64,000 nucleotides of DNA from Hygrocybe punicea (GCA_963556145.1 OY744463.1:7192001-7256000), one strand, 5' to 3'; positions 45,637 through 57,370 are shown, counted from the stretch's first letter. Numbers and translations are program-made. Notes: generated by a model from the letters alone, not told the origin.

Positions 45637-47016
45637 GCGTGGTTGGGAACGACGACAGGGACATTGACAGGAGTGACGGGACTTGGGCGTGGGTGTAGGG
45701 ATTCGGTTGTGGGTGCGTCGGGTCGGGGAACGGGCTTGGGTGGCTGGTGGGTGCAGGTTCATGGTTGTGGATAGTCGGGGGCTTCGTTTGAGCTCGCAAA
45801 TGGACAGGGGGGGCATCGTGGGGTTGGTCAAGGGCGTAGGTGGCTGAATGGGGGTGGACGAGGATGGGGATGGCTTGGGATTGGGGGTCGAGAGTGGGGG
45901 TCGAGGTGGGGTGATGTGGCGGCTCGCGTGGGATGAAGAGGGATGGGGACGGACTCATTTCACACAGGGAGGGGCCATACAGAGGTCCAGGGGTGTGAAC
46001 GAGAGTGTGGGGGCTGGCATATGCGGTGGTCATTGGCCTCGGATGGTGGGATGTGGGGGTTGGTTGTCGGGTGATGTGGCACAGTGTCGAGGGCTCAAAT
46101 GCCGTGGGGACGGCTTGTACGGTGTCACGACAGGCGTTGTGTGGCCTTGGGAAGTGGTACGGAGCGGCGGGTGGTCCAACGAAGGTGTGAGCGGCTGGGG
46201 ATGTCGAGTAGGCGGGGGTATGAGGCGGGTTGGCGTGGCATGACGTTGGGGACTTGATAACGGCGGCGGCAGCTGGTACAGACTCACGAGGGGTGCTGTG
46301 GGGTGCTGGGAAGCGGTGCGAAGCGGCGGGGTGTCTAACGATGGTGGTAGAGGCCGGGGACATCGAATAGGCAGGTGTACGACGCTGAGTGACGTGGGAC
46401 CTCATTAACGGCAGGGGCGGCTCGTGGGGGCTTGCGAAGGATGGTGTGGGGACTTGGGGGGTTGTACGAGGCAGCGGGTCATCCAAGGAAGGGAGGCGAG
46501 GCCGGGGACGTCAAATAGGCGGGTGCATGAGGTGGATTGACGTGGCACACGAGTGGAGCCTCGAGAACGGCAGGGGCGGCTGGTATGGACTCGTGAGGGA
46601 CGCTGTGGGGTGCTGAGATGTCGTACAAGGCAGCGGAGTGTCCAACGAACGAGTGAGCGGCCGGGGATGTCGAGTAGATGGGTGCATGAGGCAGATTGAT
46701 GTTGCACCGCGTTGGGGACTCGATAACGGTGGGAACGGCTTGTACGAACTCATGAGGGACGCCATGAGGTGCTGGGAGGCTGTACGAGGCAGCAGGATGT
46801 CCAACAAAGGGGGGCAAGGCCGGTGACGTCGAATATGCGTGTGCATATGGCGAAGTGACATGGCACGGTGTGGGGAGCTCAAATGTGGTGGGGACGGCTC
46901 GCACGGACTCGCGAGTGGCAATGGAGGGTGCTGGGATGCAGTACGAGGTGGCGGGTGGTCCAACGATGGCGTGAGCGGCCGAGGATGTCGAATATGCCGG
47001 GTCATGTCTGCCAATT
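45637..47016 (-). pseudogene. Tandem-repeat Pro-rich protein, LARD-like copy 2
   Basis: On the - strand the sequence encodes units of about 52 residues (about 157 bp) such as AYSTSPAxxxFVGxPAA ... PHExVQAVPTxxExPTxCHxN; six or so units from about 47000 to 46200, then a Pro/His-rich tail to 45637. The frame is broken by stops and shifts (for example TAG at 46479-46481). It continues into the C-terminal part beyond the Gypsy derivative. Confidence 0.5.
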
Positions 47017-47440
47017 TAATCATTAAAACAAGGCATTGCCACGTTGAGAATTGTGTATATTACCCTGACTTTAATGATAATGGTTTTCATTGAGTTGCCA
47101 GTGGTACAATGATAACAATTATCATTGCATCCTGGGGCATTATCATTGCCTGCCGGTGTTATCATTAGTTATCATTAGCCCATTTTCATTAATTCTCATT
47201 GCCTGCCATTGTTATTATTAGTTATCATTAGCCCATTTTCATTGATTCTCATTGCCTGCTGGCGTTATCATTGGTTATCATTAGCCCATTTTCATTAATT
47301 GTCATTGCCTGCCATCATTATCATTGGTTATCATTGGCCATTTTCATCATTCCAGGGCATTATCATTGGTTATATTTTAATGCTAGATATGAAATTGTAA
47401 ATTAAATATTAATTCCACAAATGCTTAATAATTATTTTGG
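47017..47440 (+). repeat. Left inverted-repeat arm with TTATCATT minisatellite
   Basis: Contains four or five imperfect units of about 50-56 bp built on ttatcattagcccattttca with ctcattgcctgcyggcg. The right arm is at about 51010-51436. Many copies of the octamer ttatcatt could be protein-binding sites, as in subterminal repeats of transposons. Confidence 0.8.
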
Positions 47441-49160
47441 GTTGGATAATTGGGGTAATGGGGATTATTTGGGGATAATTAGGGGGGGTGTTTGGGGGGT
47501 GTTTGGGGCGGTGTATTTGGGGGGTGTTTGGGGATAATTCAGGGGGGTATTTGGTAGGTATTTGTGGATAATTGGGGGGGTATTTGGTGGGTATTTGGGG
47601 AACTAGGGGGAGTATTTGGACATAATTAGGGGGATATTTGGGGATAACTAAGGGGTATTTGGGGATATTTGGGGGGTATTTAGGGAATGGGTATTTGGGA
47701 CTAATTGGGGGGATAATTGGGGGTACATAAGGAGTGGACTAGGGGTAATTGTTGGGGAAATTAGGGGAATTATGAGAGGCTGATAAGTGGGGGGTGATGG
47801 ATGGATGGGGTAATGTGGGTGGATTGGAGGAGGATGGGTGATGGGTGGGGGGTGGTTGAGGGTGGTGAGGCGGTGGTGAGAGGCTGGTGAGGGGTAGATG
47901 GGGAGATGATGGGGTAGTGACGGGGTGATGGGATTGGTGTGGGATGGACAGGGTGGGGATGATGAGCAGCTGATGGGGAATGGTGAGGATGTGAGTTGTC
48001 ATGAGAAGATGATGCAGGTATAATGGAGATGGATTTGAGGGCAATAATTATCAATTCCAATCACCACCCAATCAAACCCCTGTCACCTCATCACTCCCTC
48101 ATCACCTCATCACTCTCCCATCACCTCATCAATCCCCCATCACCCACCATCAACACTCTCATCTACCCATCACCTCTCCACCACCCTTAATCAACCCCTA
48201 CCAACCCCACACCATATCCCACCAAAACTCTACCATCCCCCACCAATGCTCCACTATCTCTCTCCAAACCCACACCACCTCCTCCCATCACCCCCCATCA
48301 TCCCCAATAATCTCCCCATCCACCCCTCACCAGCCTCTCACCATCTCCCCATCCACCCCTACCATCCACCACCATCTCCCATCCACCACCCCCACCATCC
48401 CTGACCATCTCCCCATCCCCCACCATATCCCCATCATCTTCCCACCACCCCTGATGTGGTGAACGCAGCCTGGGTGGGCGCGGATTCGGGGTGTGCGAGA
48501 TCTGTCAATGGGATAGAAACCCAAAACTCTTCTTATTTGTAACTATGTACCCAAGCCACTATATAGGTACTGTATAGTATCTATAAATGAAATGTGGTGA
48601 AGAAATGGTGAAGTGAGATTGTAAAGAAGATAAGAACTGTAACAATAAAAAATAAAAGAATACGCATGCAAAGAAATATCAATCTCTACACCAATCACCC
48701 CCACATCATCTTCCCACGAACCCCCTATCACCCCCACATCATCTCCCCATCACCCCCTTCTGTATTATCTCTCCACCTTCCCCCTCTCATCACCCCATCA
48801 CCTATCTCTTATTCTTGTTTGCAATCAATTTGGTTTTGTCCATGATCTTGTGCTCTACTTGTACCCACCAAATTCATCAAGATGTATGTATGTATCATCC
48901 CACCCATCCCCCATCACCCTGCTATTAACCCTCTAATTCGCCCCAAATTATTCCCAACAACCACAAGTATTCTGTAACCCAACCACCTCCCATCACAATT
49001 ATCCCCAACCACCATCACCTTCATAATCCACACTCCTATCACCCCCCATTCCAACCCCATTACCTCCCAATTATCCCCCAACCACTTCTTATTATCCTCC
49101 CAATTATCCCCCAACCATTCCCCAATCCACCCCATTGCCCACCAATCCATTCTAATATCA
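47440..49160. repeat. G-rich then C-rich minisatellites
   Basis: 47440-48050 is G-rich on the + strand (ggggataattggggg, gtgtttggggg, gatggggtgatgg); from about 48060 to 49160 it is C-rich (catcaccccatcacctcat, ccaccatctccccatcc). The strand bias flips near 48060. The ORFs here are artefacts of composition. G-quadruplex-prone on alternate strands. Confidence 0.8.
48455..48690 (-). repeat. Solo LTR of the LARD-like family
   Basis: 236 bp, tgtggtgaacgcagcctggg...aatctctaca, homologous to 39824-40063. No PBS-like sequence borders it, so it is not half of an intact element; 4-bp flanks (ctga / ccaa) do not match. Confidence 0.75.
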
Positions 49161-49590
49161 TCCCTTCTAACAATGAGTTGCTTTAATTCTACCAATATTT
49201 GAAAGGCTTCTATTAAGAGATCTGAATTCAGTCTATTTGGTTCATAGTTAATTAATTGGAACACTCTCATATAGACAAAAGTGTTCAGCGTGTTTAAAGA
49301 AGTAACAACTCATAGAATGTATGTACCTGTATTTCGGACTCAAGATTCACTGGCCAGCCACTCACCTAAGTTCCATCATTCTTTTGGCAATAACACATTT
49401 CTGGCGGCTCCAACTGCCAGGCACTTGTCTCAAATCTAATTTATGCTTCACTTAGGACTTCTAGAATTAAATTTAGATTTTATCGATGAGTATTTGTGAA
49501 GTGAGCATTTAAGGGTCCAGTTCTGGCAGAGTGAGACAATAGATTGTGTATAGCTCTCTATGTATTGCAAAATAAAATTCTAAAATTAAC
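49161..49590. other. AT-rich DNA without recognisable gene
   Basis: No ORF, repeat or motif that I can support. Confidence 0.3.
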
Positions 49591-50490
49591 GTGAGAGTAG
49601 GTATACCATATTTGCATCTCTGCTGGGTCTTTCCCTGGCCATTGAAGTCCTGTACTACATGTAATAATATTATGAAAAGTCCAGCCATCCTTCCCTATAT
49701 GGCAACTCGACCCCATTTGGGAACTCGGCAAATGGCGGTTGAAATTCCTGCGCGAGTTCAAGCAATGCTCGTTGAACCCAACAACGACGAGACAATGAGT
49801 GCAGAAGAGCACCCCAGGTAAATTTTGTTTCATGCATTGATTTATATTACTAACCAATCCAACAATGTTTTTAGGTCCTTTATTCTGGCATCCCACGCCA
49901 AACGAATGCGCCAACGGCCCCGGCGCTTAGCAAACACACAGACACACGACCAGCCCTGGATACACGGAAACGGCAAACGGCGAACGTGACGGGGACACAG
50001 AAGACGAGAACAGCGACGACAAGGACGGCCAGGACGACGAGGACGGCAAAAACGACGAGAGCAGAAACGACCGCCACGCCATGCCGCCACAGTGGAGAAT
50101 GAGGAGACGAATCCGAGATGCACCGAGCCTAGGTGAGCCCACGCCCTCCTGGTGAGTTTTTTTTTGTTATCTTTGTTTACTGACTACTGCCGATCCCAAG
50201 CCACTCTCGCCACACTCACCCTCTCGCGTGGACGCAGCAGCAACGGCAGCAGCAACGGCAGCAGCGGCAGAGCAGCAACGTGACAAGGACGGACAGCAGC
50301 AAGGACGGCGGGGACAGGGACAACAACGGGGACAACGATGAACAACAACGGGGACCACAACAACAACGGGGACCACAACAACAACGGGGCCACAACGACA
50401 ACGGGGCCACAACGACAACGGGGACCCCGGCGGAGATGACGGGGATGAGGACGACAAGGACAGAGCCGGAAATGACGACGGGATGCGAGG
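49591..50490 (+). other. Exon-like segments and GAC/CAA-rich low-complexity DNA
   Basis: A short + frame (49672-49818, MATRPHLGTRQMAVEIPARV) ends at a donor gtaaat; the acceptor tttttag lies near 49874. Beyond 49930 the DNA is GAC/GAG-rich, then CAACGG-rich (50270-50470). The layout resembles the small exon-intron-repeat segments in the hAT elements. Product unknown. Confidence 0.3.
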
Positions 50491-50531
50491 GGGTAAGTAT
50501 TTTTTTGCTCCTCCCACACCGCGCCTTCCCC

Positions 50532-50650
50532 ACTCCCACACCCCTCCTTCCCCACTCCCACACCCCTCCTTCCCCACTCCCACACCCCTCCTTCCCCACT
50601 CCCACACCCCTCCTTCCCCACTCCCACACCCCTCCTTCCCCACTCCCCCA
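50532..50650 (+). repeat. 22-bp minisatellite
   Basis: Five to six perfect copies of actcccacacccctccttcccc with a 22-bp period (starts at 50532, 50554, 50576, 50598, 50620, 50642). Confidence 0.95.
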
Positions 50651-50759
50651 CTCCACCCTCCCCACACCGCTACCTTCCTACTCCCCCACACCCCTCCTCA
50701 TGTAGCCTAGTGTAATTTTTGAATTTTTAATAAAGTATATATTTGCTATCTATTGAAAT

Positions 50760-51010
50760 GAATAAGAGAGAGAACAAGTAAAATAAAATCCCCAATTACC
50801 CCCAAATTACATCCCAATTACCCAACCCCAGATGCCCCCAAATTACCCCCACATTATGGCCCCTCAATATACCCCAAATGGCCCCTAATATCTGCCCAAG
50901 CCACCCCAAATGCCCCCCTAATTATTCCCTCCAAATATCCCCCCAATTACCCCCCAATTGCCTGAATTATCCACCCCAAAATCCCCCATTATTATTATTA
51001 TTATTATTAT
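50760..51010 (+). repeat. C-rich repeats and ATT microsatellite
   Basis: ccccaaattacccc-type repeats, the inverted counterpart of the G-rich block at 47450-47760, then about ten ATT units (50990-51013). Confidence 0.8.
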
Positions 51011-51457
51011 TAATCTGTAGAATTAATATTTAATAATTTACAATTTCATATATAGCATGAAAATACAATGATAACCAATGATAACACCCCAGTAATGATA
51101 ATGCCAGCAGGCAATGAGAATTGCAATGAAAATGGGCTAATGATAACCAATGATAATGCCAGCAGGCAATGAGAATTAATGAAAATGGGCTAATGATAAC
51201 TAATGATAACCAATGATAACGCCAGCAGGCAATGAGAATTAATGAAAATGGGCCAATGATAACTAATGATAACACCGGCAGGCAATGAAAATGACCAATG
51301 ATTGCCAATGATAATGCCCTGGGATGCAATGATAATTGTTATCATTGTGCCACTGGCAACTCAATGAAACCATTATCATTAAAGTCAGGGTAATATACAC
51401 AATTCTCAACGTGGCAATGCCTTGTTTTAATGATTACAGGTGGTCATCACCAGTGGG

Positions 51458-52305
51458 TTTGGAGATTTGGCCACAGGCCAAAACAGTTTTAAACTCAGTT
51501 TGAACCGCAAACCGACAGTCCAAAGTCAGCTACTTGGCTGACTTCGAAAGTCACCCAAAGTCGCCAACCCACCAGAAACACCCCCGATGTATGCCAAACG
51601 AGGACGACAGAGCACCCGAGGTGGACAAAATGGGTGGCAGGGTACTCACTGCCACCCACAAATGTGTTTTTATTTTATTTATTTTATTTATTCGACACTA
51701 ACTCACATTTACAGTAGTAAGTTACAGTCAATGGCCACCACGGCCATCACCACCACGGCCATCACCACCACTACCACCATGGCCACCATGGCCACAACCA
51801 CCACTATGATGACAATGACGATGATGATGATTGCCACCACAATGGCCACAACCACCAGGACAGCAATGTCGGATGCCAACAACAACGTGTCCAAGACACG
51901 CACGCATGCAAATGAACATGAACAGGGTGGAGTGGGAGTCAACGAGGTGGAACGAGTGGTGGGGGGTGGTGCATCCACCCCCACTCCTTTGTGGTATGTT
52001 GTTTTTATTGTTTCTTTTATTGATTTTATTCTTATATAACGGAACCTGGCACCACACCACCACCACCATCACCACCATGCAACACCACCACCACCACCAC
52101 CATGCACCACCAATGCGGCCAACGTGGGGCCAACCTGCCCATTGTGTGTGTACAACATGCATGACACGTCAGGACACCCACGCGTACAGTTTACATCAGT
52201 TTCGGTTTCGGTTTAGGATTTTGTAGCGGGAACCGAATGGTTTGGTTCCGGTTTGGGGTAAAACGGCCCAAAACCAGACTGAACCAAACTTCCCCAACAC
52301 TAGTA
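51458..52305. mobile_element. Possible small hAT-like element
   Basis: The right end, reverse complemented, reads tagtgttggggaagtttgg; the left end cagtgggtttggagatttgg is similar. Internal ends are rich in ggttccggtttgg/aaccaaacc, as in the two confirmed hAT elements. The 8-bp flanks (gtcatcac / gtatatac) do not match, so this is tentative. The interior has CACCAC/GGCCAC low-complexity repeats (51735-51850, 52050-52105). Confidence 0.35.
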
Positions 52306-52528
52306 TATACAAATCATATGGCATTATTACTCTGCTATGATAATAAATATTTGCAAAGTTACTGATATTTCTTGTATTATTACATACTGATGCTATTCAG
52401 ATACCATTCTGAACCATACTACAATGATATACATTTCATAATTGATTATATCCTGTTCCTTCCAATTTTTCATAACCCAATATCAGATCCCACATTTGCA
52501 TCTTTCATATCAAGTTTGCAGTGTTCAT

Positions 52529-53216
52529 AGACTGTCCATGGCCACAGCTGGGGCCAGTGATTAGGTGGCCCTGCCCTCCATTCAAGGGCAAAGGGCTAAG
52601 TCAGTAAACGGCTGGCCCAGCCCCCTTAGATATTAGGGGTACAAGTATGTGGTTTAGCTTACTCTAACCATGAATACTTTAGCATTTCCTAAACCACCAA
52701 GCTTATATAGTTAGTTCCCATAGTTGGAGATCCTTTTAGTCTTGGGGTCCCCCACAGGTTCATAACTCCACAGTATCAAAGGCTACCAAAAATGGCTCAT
52801 AACTATCTAGCTATATCTACAACTTGAATCTGTATAGTTGAGCACATGCACTGATGATCCTTGATAATTCAAAATGAAGAAATTCAAATTTAGCAGACTG
52901 CAAAAGCTACAAGTTGGGTATGTAGATAAAAGGCTTGCTGTGGAAGGAGAATTATGAAGAAATATATTGGAGATTTTGACTTTAATAATGACAATGTAGA
53001 TTAAAATACTGTTATTGGAGAGCACATATAGACAGGTTTTAAGCATGTACAAATTTTTGAGATAGAGGGCCAGGGCTGACCCTGGGCCAACCCTGACCTG
53101 GCCCTGCCCTGACCTGGCCCTTGTGACCTAGGGCCAGGGCCAGCTGCAGGTGGACCGGACCTCAAGGGCCAGGGTCAGGGCCAGTAAAATCACCTGACCC
53201 ATGGACAGTCTGAGCT
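52529..53216. mobile_element. 688-bp non-autonomous hAT-like element
   Basis: Flanked by gtgttcat on both sides (52521-52528 and 53217-53224). The ends share agactgtccatgg in inverted orientation, but the right copy is preceded by four extra bases (agctc-agactg when reverse complemented). Subterminal DNA is packed with ggccagggc/gccctggcc motifs. No coding capacity. Confidence 0.6.
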
Positions 53217-53499
53217 GTGTTCATGTTGGCATATATATAACTACTTCACTACTTTATCATTAGTAATAGTTACTCTTTACCTCACATATATCACCATGTT
53301 CACATACTTCACATACATGTCATAGTTCAAAATGCACAATTTTTCTGACATAGCACAGAGGACTTTACACAAAACAGGTCATTATCACTCTCTGTTCAAA
53401 TTTTTTAGCAATTCTTGATATGTTCACTTTCAATTTTGAATTTATTGAGGACAGAATTTCAATTATGACATCGGTATAGTGTGGTGAAGGGCAAATGTA

Positions 53500-54420
53500 T
53501 TCGAGGTAAAGTGTATTTATTACATCTGGGAATTCTCAGGATTGGGTACTCACTATTTGCATTGTTAATAATTTCAATGCATATAGTAAATTTGCTAGAG
53601 CACAGATACATTGAATATGTTGTTTGTACAAGAGTTTGGGCAAACATGATGCCTGAGAGTAAAGCTGGGACACCTGCTGAACACTTGTTGAACACTGTTC
53701 GGCATGTTCAACAAGGGTGCACTGTTCACATTATTAACAATTCTAAGAAACTCAGTACATGCAGCTACATCCAAGATACATGCAATATATTGTTTGTACA
53801 CATGTTTGTGCATGGGCAATGCCCCAGATCAAAGCTGGGACACGTGTCGAACAGTTGTCGAACACTGTTCAGCCTGTTCGACAAGGATGCACTGTTCACA
53901 TTAGTAACAATTCTAACAAAGTCAGTACATTGTAGCTAGTATATTGCAGATACATGCCATATATTGTTCATACAAGTGTTTGTGCATGGGCAATGCCCCA
54001 GATCAAAGCTGGGACACTTGTTGAACAGGTGTCAAACACTGTTTGGCCTGTTCGACAAGTGTTCGACTAGTGCATCACTAATAAACTCAATGCGTGTTGT
54101 AAATCCAGCTACACCTCATATAATGTATACATAGTATGTACCATTATTCATGTAATTGTAATGCTTCAAATTGGAGCTTGGCCACCTGTCGAACACCTTG
54201 TCGAACACTGTTCGGCCTGTTCGACAGGTGTTCGACTAGTGCATCATTAATAAACTCAATGTCCATTTTAAATCTAGCTACATGCCATATAATGTATGTA
54301 CCATTATTTATGTAATTGTAATGCTTCAAATTGAAGCTTGAACACTTGTTGAAGACCTTTTTGAACATTGTTCACCCTGTCTGATCGGTGTTCCATGTTC
54401 CTCCTGTACATAATTCTAAT
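53500..54420 (+). repeat. Satellite with about 170-bp units
   Basis: At least three clear units, marked by aaagctgggacac at 53661, 53831 and 54005 (periods 170 and 174), and two decayed units near 54169 and 54331 (ttggagcttggccac, ttgaagcttgaacac). Each unit has an inverted motif pair around tgtcgaacactgttcggcctgttcgaca. Coding frames within it are incidental. Confidence 0.8.
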
Positions 54421-54764
54421 ACATATTGCACAATACATGTATTTGTAGACACATTTGCTATATGGTGGTCAATTACACTGGCAGTTCCTCAGAATACAGC
54501 TGGGACACTGGTTGAACCCGTCACAGGGCAATGTTCAGCATCTTCCACTCATGTTAATTTGTAGTATTACTTATTCCCAATTTGGAACCTGTGATCCGTC
54601 TGCCTTATTGTTCTTTCTGATTGGGACAACAAATTCTCACAGTCAGCTCCGCCCAGTCACACAGTTTCATAATTATTCCCAGGGCTTCAAAATTGTTCCC
54701 ACAGTTTCACAAAATTGTTCCCATGGCTTGGCAAATTAGAGTCTGACCCTGAGTTTGAGAATCC

Positions 54765-55648
54765 ACCATATAGAACGATTCCCTTATAGGGACTCGTAAT
54801 GTGGACGAAATAGGAAATGAATTGGATAAATCGGTGACCGGCATCGATAAATCAGGAATGGGATCGGACGGGGATGACACGGGACTGGATGACAATACCT
54901 GTAAACAAATGACTTTCTCGACAGGCACCGGAATGGACAGGGACGGAATATACGATAAAGTGGACGGAGGACCGGAATGAACGTGGGCGACGGAATGAAT
55001 GACGGTGGGCGGGATTGAGGACGGAATCGGAACTGGAGATGACAAAGCTATGACGGGTGGGGGACTGGGACCGGAATCGGGACTGGAGATAGTGACAGCA
55101 AGGGAAGGGGATTTCAGAACGGAGTGACAACTGGAAAGTAGGAACAAGGCGGCATCGTGGAAAACGTCGAGCGGATATGGATCGTCGTGGTAATGATCAG
55201 GAAGAAGGTAATGGAGGCGTTCTTCAATTCGTAGATGAACATCTGAGTCGAATCCGTTGGCGAAGTATGTGTTCCGTTGCTTTTTCGATAAACGGCCGTT
55301 GTCAAATAATACCCCGGAAATGCGTATGAAATCACGGAAATATTGTCCTAAGTCCGTCTTGTTCTCTATACCATAAGCCGATTGTCGTCGCGTAAGTTGA
55401 TTGAGATCCAAGATCGTATACCGAATAGAATCCGTGGCACCGGGGTAGAAGTCGAAAACGGCACGTCGGAAAGCGATGAAGTCCTTTGCGGAAGTGGCGG
55501 GAAGGGTAGACCAAAGTTCATAGTCGTCATTATTGAGGTACCGGAGCATGTAGTGAATCTTCATAGCGTCCGTGAGTCCACAGTCAAATCTGAGTATGTC
55601 AATTTCGTCAAAGAAGCGGGGAAGGTCGCGTTCGTCACCGTGAAACAT
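54765..55648 (-). pseudogene. Gag fragment of Gypsy copy 3
   Basis: Open from ATG 55648: MFHGDERDLPRFFDEIDILR ... YTILDLNQLTRRQSAYGI, DFIRISGVLFDNGRLSKKQ, NTYFANGFDSDVHLRIEERL, then a Ser/Pro-rich part. No internal stop up to the truncation point, in contrast to the other two gag copies. Confidence 0.75.
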
Positions 55649-55887
55649 CGGGGTGGAGGGATCACCTCAGAGAGGCATGAATCCGGTCGTCATATCGGGG
55701 AATTTCCAAATCGGGAAGCAGGTCGGAAAGCGGGTCGGGTTGAGGAGGTTCGAGGTCGAGGTCGAAGTTGTGAGCGAAACTAAATAACTAGAGTCGGGTA
55801 GAAAAGGGGAATGTCATGAAAGTCAAAGCCAACTGTGGGGAGGGTATGAAAAGACAGAAAACTATACTCCTTGTGGTGGGCTCCAGT

Positions 55888-56501
55888 TGTGATGGCAAGT
55901 TCGGGTGTAGATCCGGAAAGGGAATCTACTAGAAGGGGGTGATCTGCTAGAAAGAGATCAAAGGAGTATAGTGTTTTCTATGGTGTCTAATCAATCCAAC
56001 CCGAATCCGGGGTTCCGGATCAGAGGGGAAGTGTGGGAGAAGGGAGTACGAAGACTAATAACTGATACGATAGGAATAGGACTGAAGGGGAGTGATACTA
56101 TGCAATATGATATGAAGGGGAGTAATAATCTGTAATAATCTACAGAGGTAGTGTAAAAGTACATCTTTTTATACTACTGGGAAGGGATCCTGTGCTGTGG
56201 TAACTATGTACTACAAGCGAAGGCTGTAAGTGATAGGAGGAGTGGAGTGGAGGATAGGAGGGATGGTGCTATGTACTAAGAGACGGGAAACGAAGATATA
56301 TGATATATAACTATATACGAACTGATTCTGGGTCGTTAGAGACAGCGCATCTTGAGTGGTAACAATTCCGGAGCGGGATTCGGAGCGGAATCGATGGAAA
56401 GAACCGGAATCAGGTGGAATCGACGATATACGAGTGGGAATGGATGGGGACGAAGTGTGATATGAAGGGGATTCGGGTCCAGAGGATCCGGAGCCTCTAC
56501 A
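55888..56501 (-). repeat. 5' LTR of Gypsy copy 3
   Basis: 614 bp; about 85-90% similar by eye to the LTRs at 40681 and 45021; tataaaaag on the - strand near 56175. Confidence 0.8.
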
Positions 56502-56599
56502 TCGCACCAAAACAGACACCCACGAAGGGAAAAATACACACACCGTGCATACCAAGGTTGAGGCTTGTGAAGCATAGATCCTACAGGATAACACCTTAC

Positions 56600-57370
56600 C
56601 GGGTAAGGTGAATACTGTGGTGCGTCAACGGAACGTTACAACTTTCATGGGCAGTGGTACTTACATCGGTAGTTAAATTAGAGCGGGAATGTACAGAATG
56701 AGTACTGCGAAAGAGGTGACATACACAAAATGAGATTATGCAAAACAGTATTTCAACAACAGACTTACTGCCACTCAGGTATCTTCACGTAATGCGTGCT
56801 GTCTCCTGAAAACAACAGAGAGGAAGCCAAGAAAGGTTGAGCCACATCAGAGGATGAATCAAAGCAAGAAAGAATAGAGTAGGGACTATGAAATAGACAA
56901 TATCCATAATGAGATCATGCAAAGCAACATTTTAGTGATAGACTTACCGCTGCTCAGGTATCTTCACAAAATGCACATGGTCTCCTGAAAACGAATCAAG
57001 GCGAGAAAGAATAGAGTAAGGACTGTGAAATAGACAACATCTATAATGAGATCGTGGCAAAACAACATTTTTGCGCCAGACTTACTGCGGCTCAGGTACC
57101 TTCATGAAGTGCACATGTTCACCTGAAAATGAGGGAAAGATAGGTACCGAGGAAAGCCGAGAATTTGCTACAGTGTTCACAAGGTAGATGAGAGCAAGCA
57201 GAAGAGGCGTGAATAACAGCATGGCAGACAATGATAAGTGTGGAAAAAACAGTCGCCTTCTTACATAATTCAACACATAACAGGGCCAAGCAGCGATTGC
57301 GACTGAGGGCGCTCACACAGATGAAATGCAGCGTTGCACTACCATGTGAATTAATACTCACTCCTACCAC
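56600..57370 (-). CDS. Gene fragment with triplicated 37-nt micro-exons
   Basis: Three copies of a 37-nt exon on the - strand, each with ttttcag acceptor and gtaagt donor: 57086-57122 (EHVHFMKVPEP), 56948-56984 (DHVHFVKIPEQ), 56769-56805 (DSTHYVKIPEW). The intron sequence between copies is also duplicated (gaaagaatagagtargga, caacattttwgyg). Upstream exon sequence (57127-57370) could not be assigned. The - strand 3' end may be cut off by the Gypsy fragment that ends at 56501. No family recognised. Because 37 is not a multiple of 3, inclusion of one, two or three copies would alter the frame. Confidence 0.4.

Larger units (their letters stand above)
39824..47016 (-). mobile_element. LARD-like LTR element copy 2, broken
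   Basis: LTR at 39824-40063 (240 bp, tgtggtgaatgc...ctctaca), internal Pro-rich protein sequence at 40186-40680 and 45637-47016 (-), split by a Gypsy derivative at 40681-45636. The other LTR is missing: the sequence ends abruptly where the long-inverted-repeat element begins (47017). Orientation is minus, by analogy with copy 1. Confidence 0.6.
47017..51436. mobile_element. 4.4-kb element with long terminal inverted repeats
   Basis: The left end taatcattaaaacaaggcat (47017) is repeated as the exact reverse complement at the right end (51436 downward). Inverted similarity continues for at least about 420 bp and loosely for about 700 bp: AT-rich repeats, then G-rich DNA on the left and C-rich DNA on the right. 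A TA dinucleotide at both ends could be the target duplication; no 8- or 9-bp duplication is visible. No transposase is encoded; the interior holds simple sequence, a solo LTR (48455-48690) and a small exon-like segment (49591-49874). Family unknown. Confidence 0.7.
54760..56501 (-). mobile_element. Truncated Gypsy copy 3 (5' LTR and gag)
   Basis: LTR at 55888-56501 (614 bp, tgtgatggcaag...gcctctaca) with PBS on the - strand at 55887-55868, then gag. Similarity to the Gypsy derivative at 40681-45636 ends abruptly near 54790, so the 3' part including the antisense gene and the second LTR is lost. Confidence 0.8.

Noticed and set aside
47739..48524. Pro/Ser/His-rich ORFs in the G/C-rich minisatellites
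   Set aside because: Purely repeat-driven, no start context or splice structure.
48455..48690. Right LTR of LARD-like copy 2
   Set aside because: No primer-binding site beside it and it sits inside the inverted-repeat element, so it is treated as a solo LTR.
50167..50705. Overlapping Gly/Val-rich and Pro-rich ORFs
   Set aside because: Open because of the 22-bp minisatellite and CAACGG repeats; three frames are open at once.
47017..51436. Assignment of the long-inverted-repeat element to Mutator (MULE)
   Set aside because: No 9-bp target duplication and no MULE transposase.
51458..52305. Confident call of a fourth hAT element
   Set aside because: Terminal repeats are only similar and the 8-bp flanks do not match; kept as a low-confidence feature.
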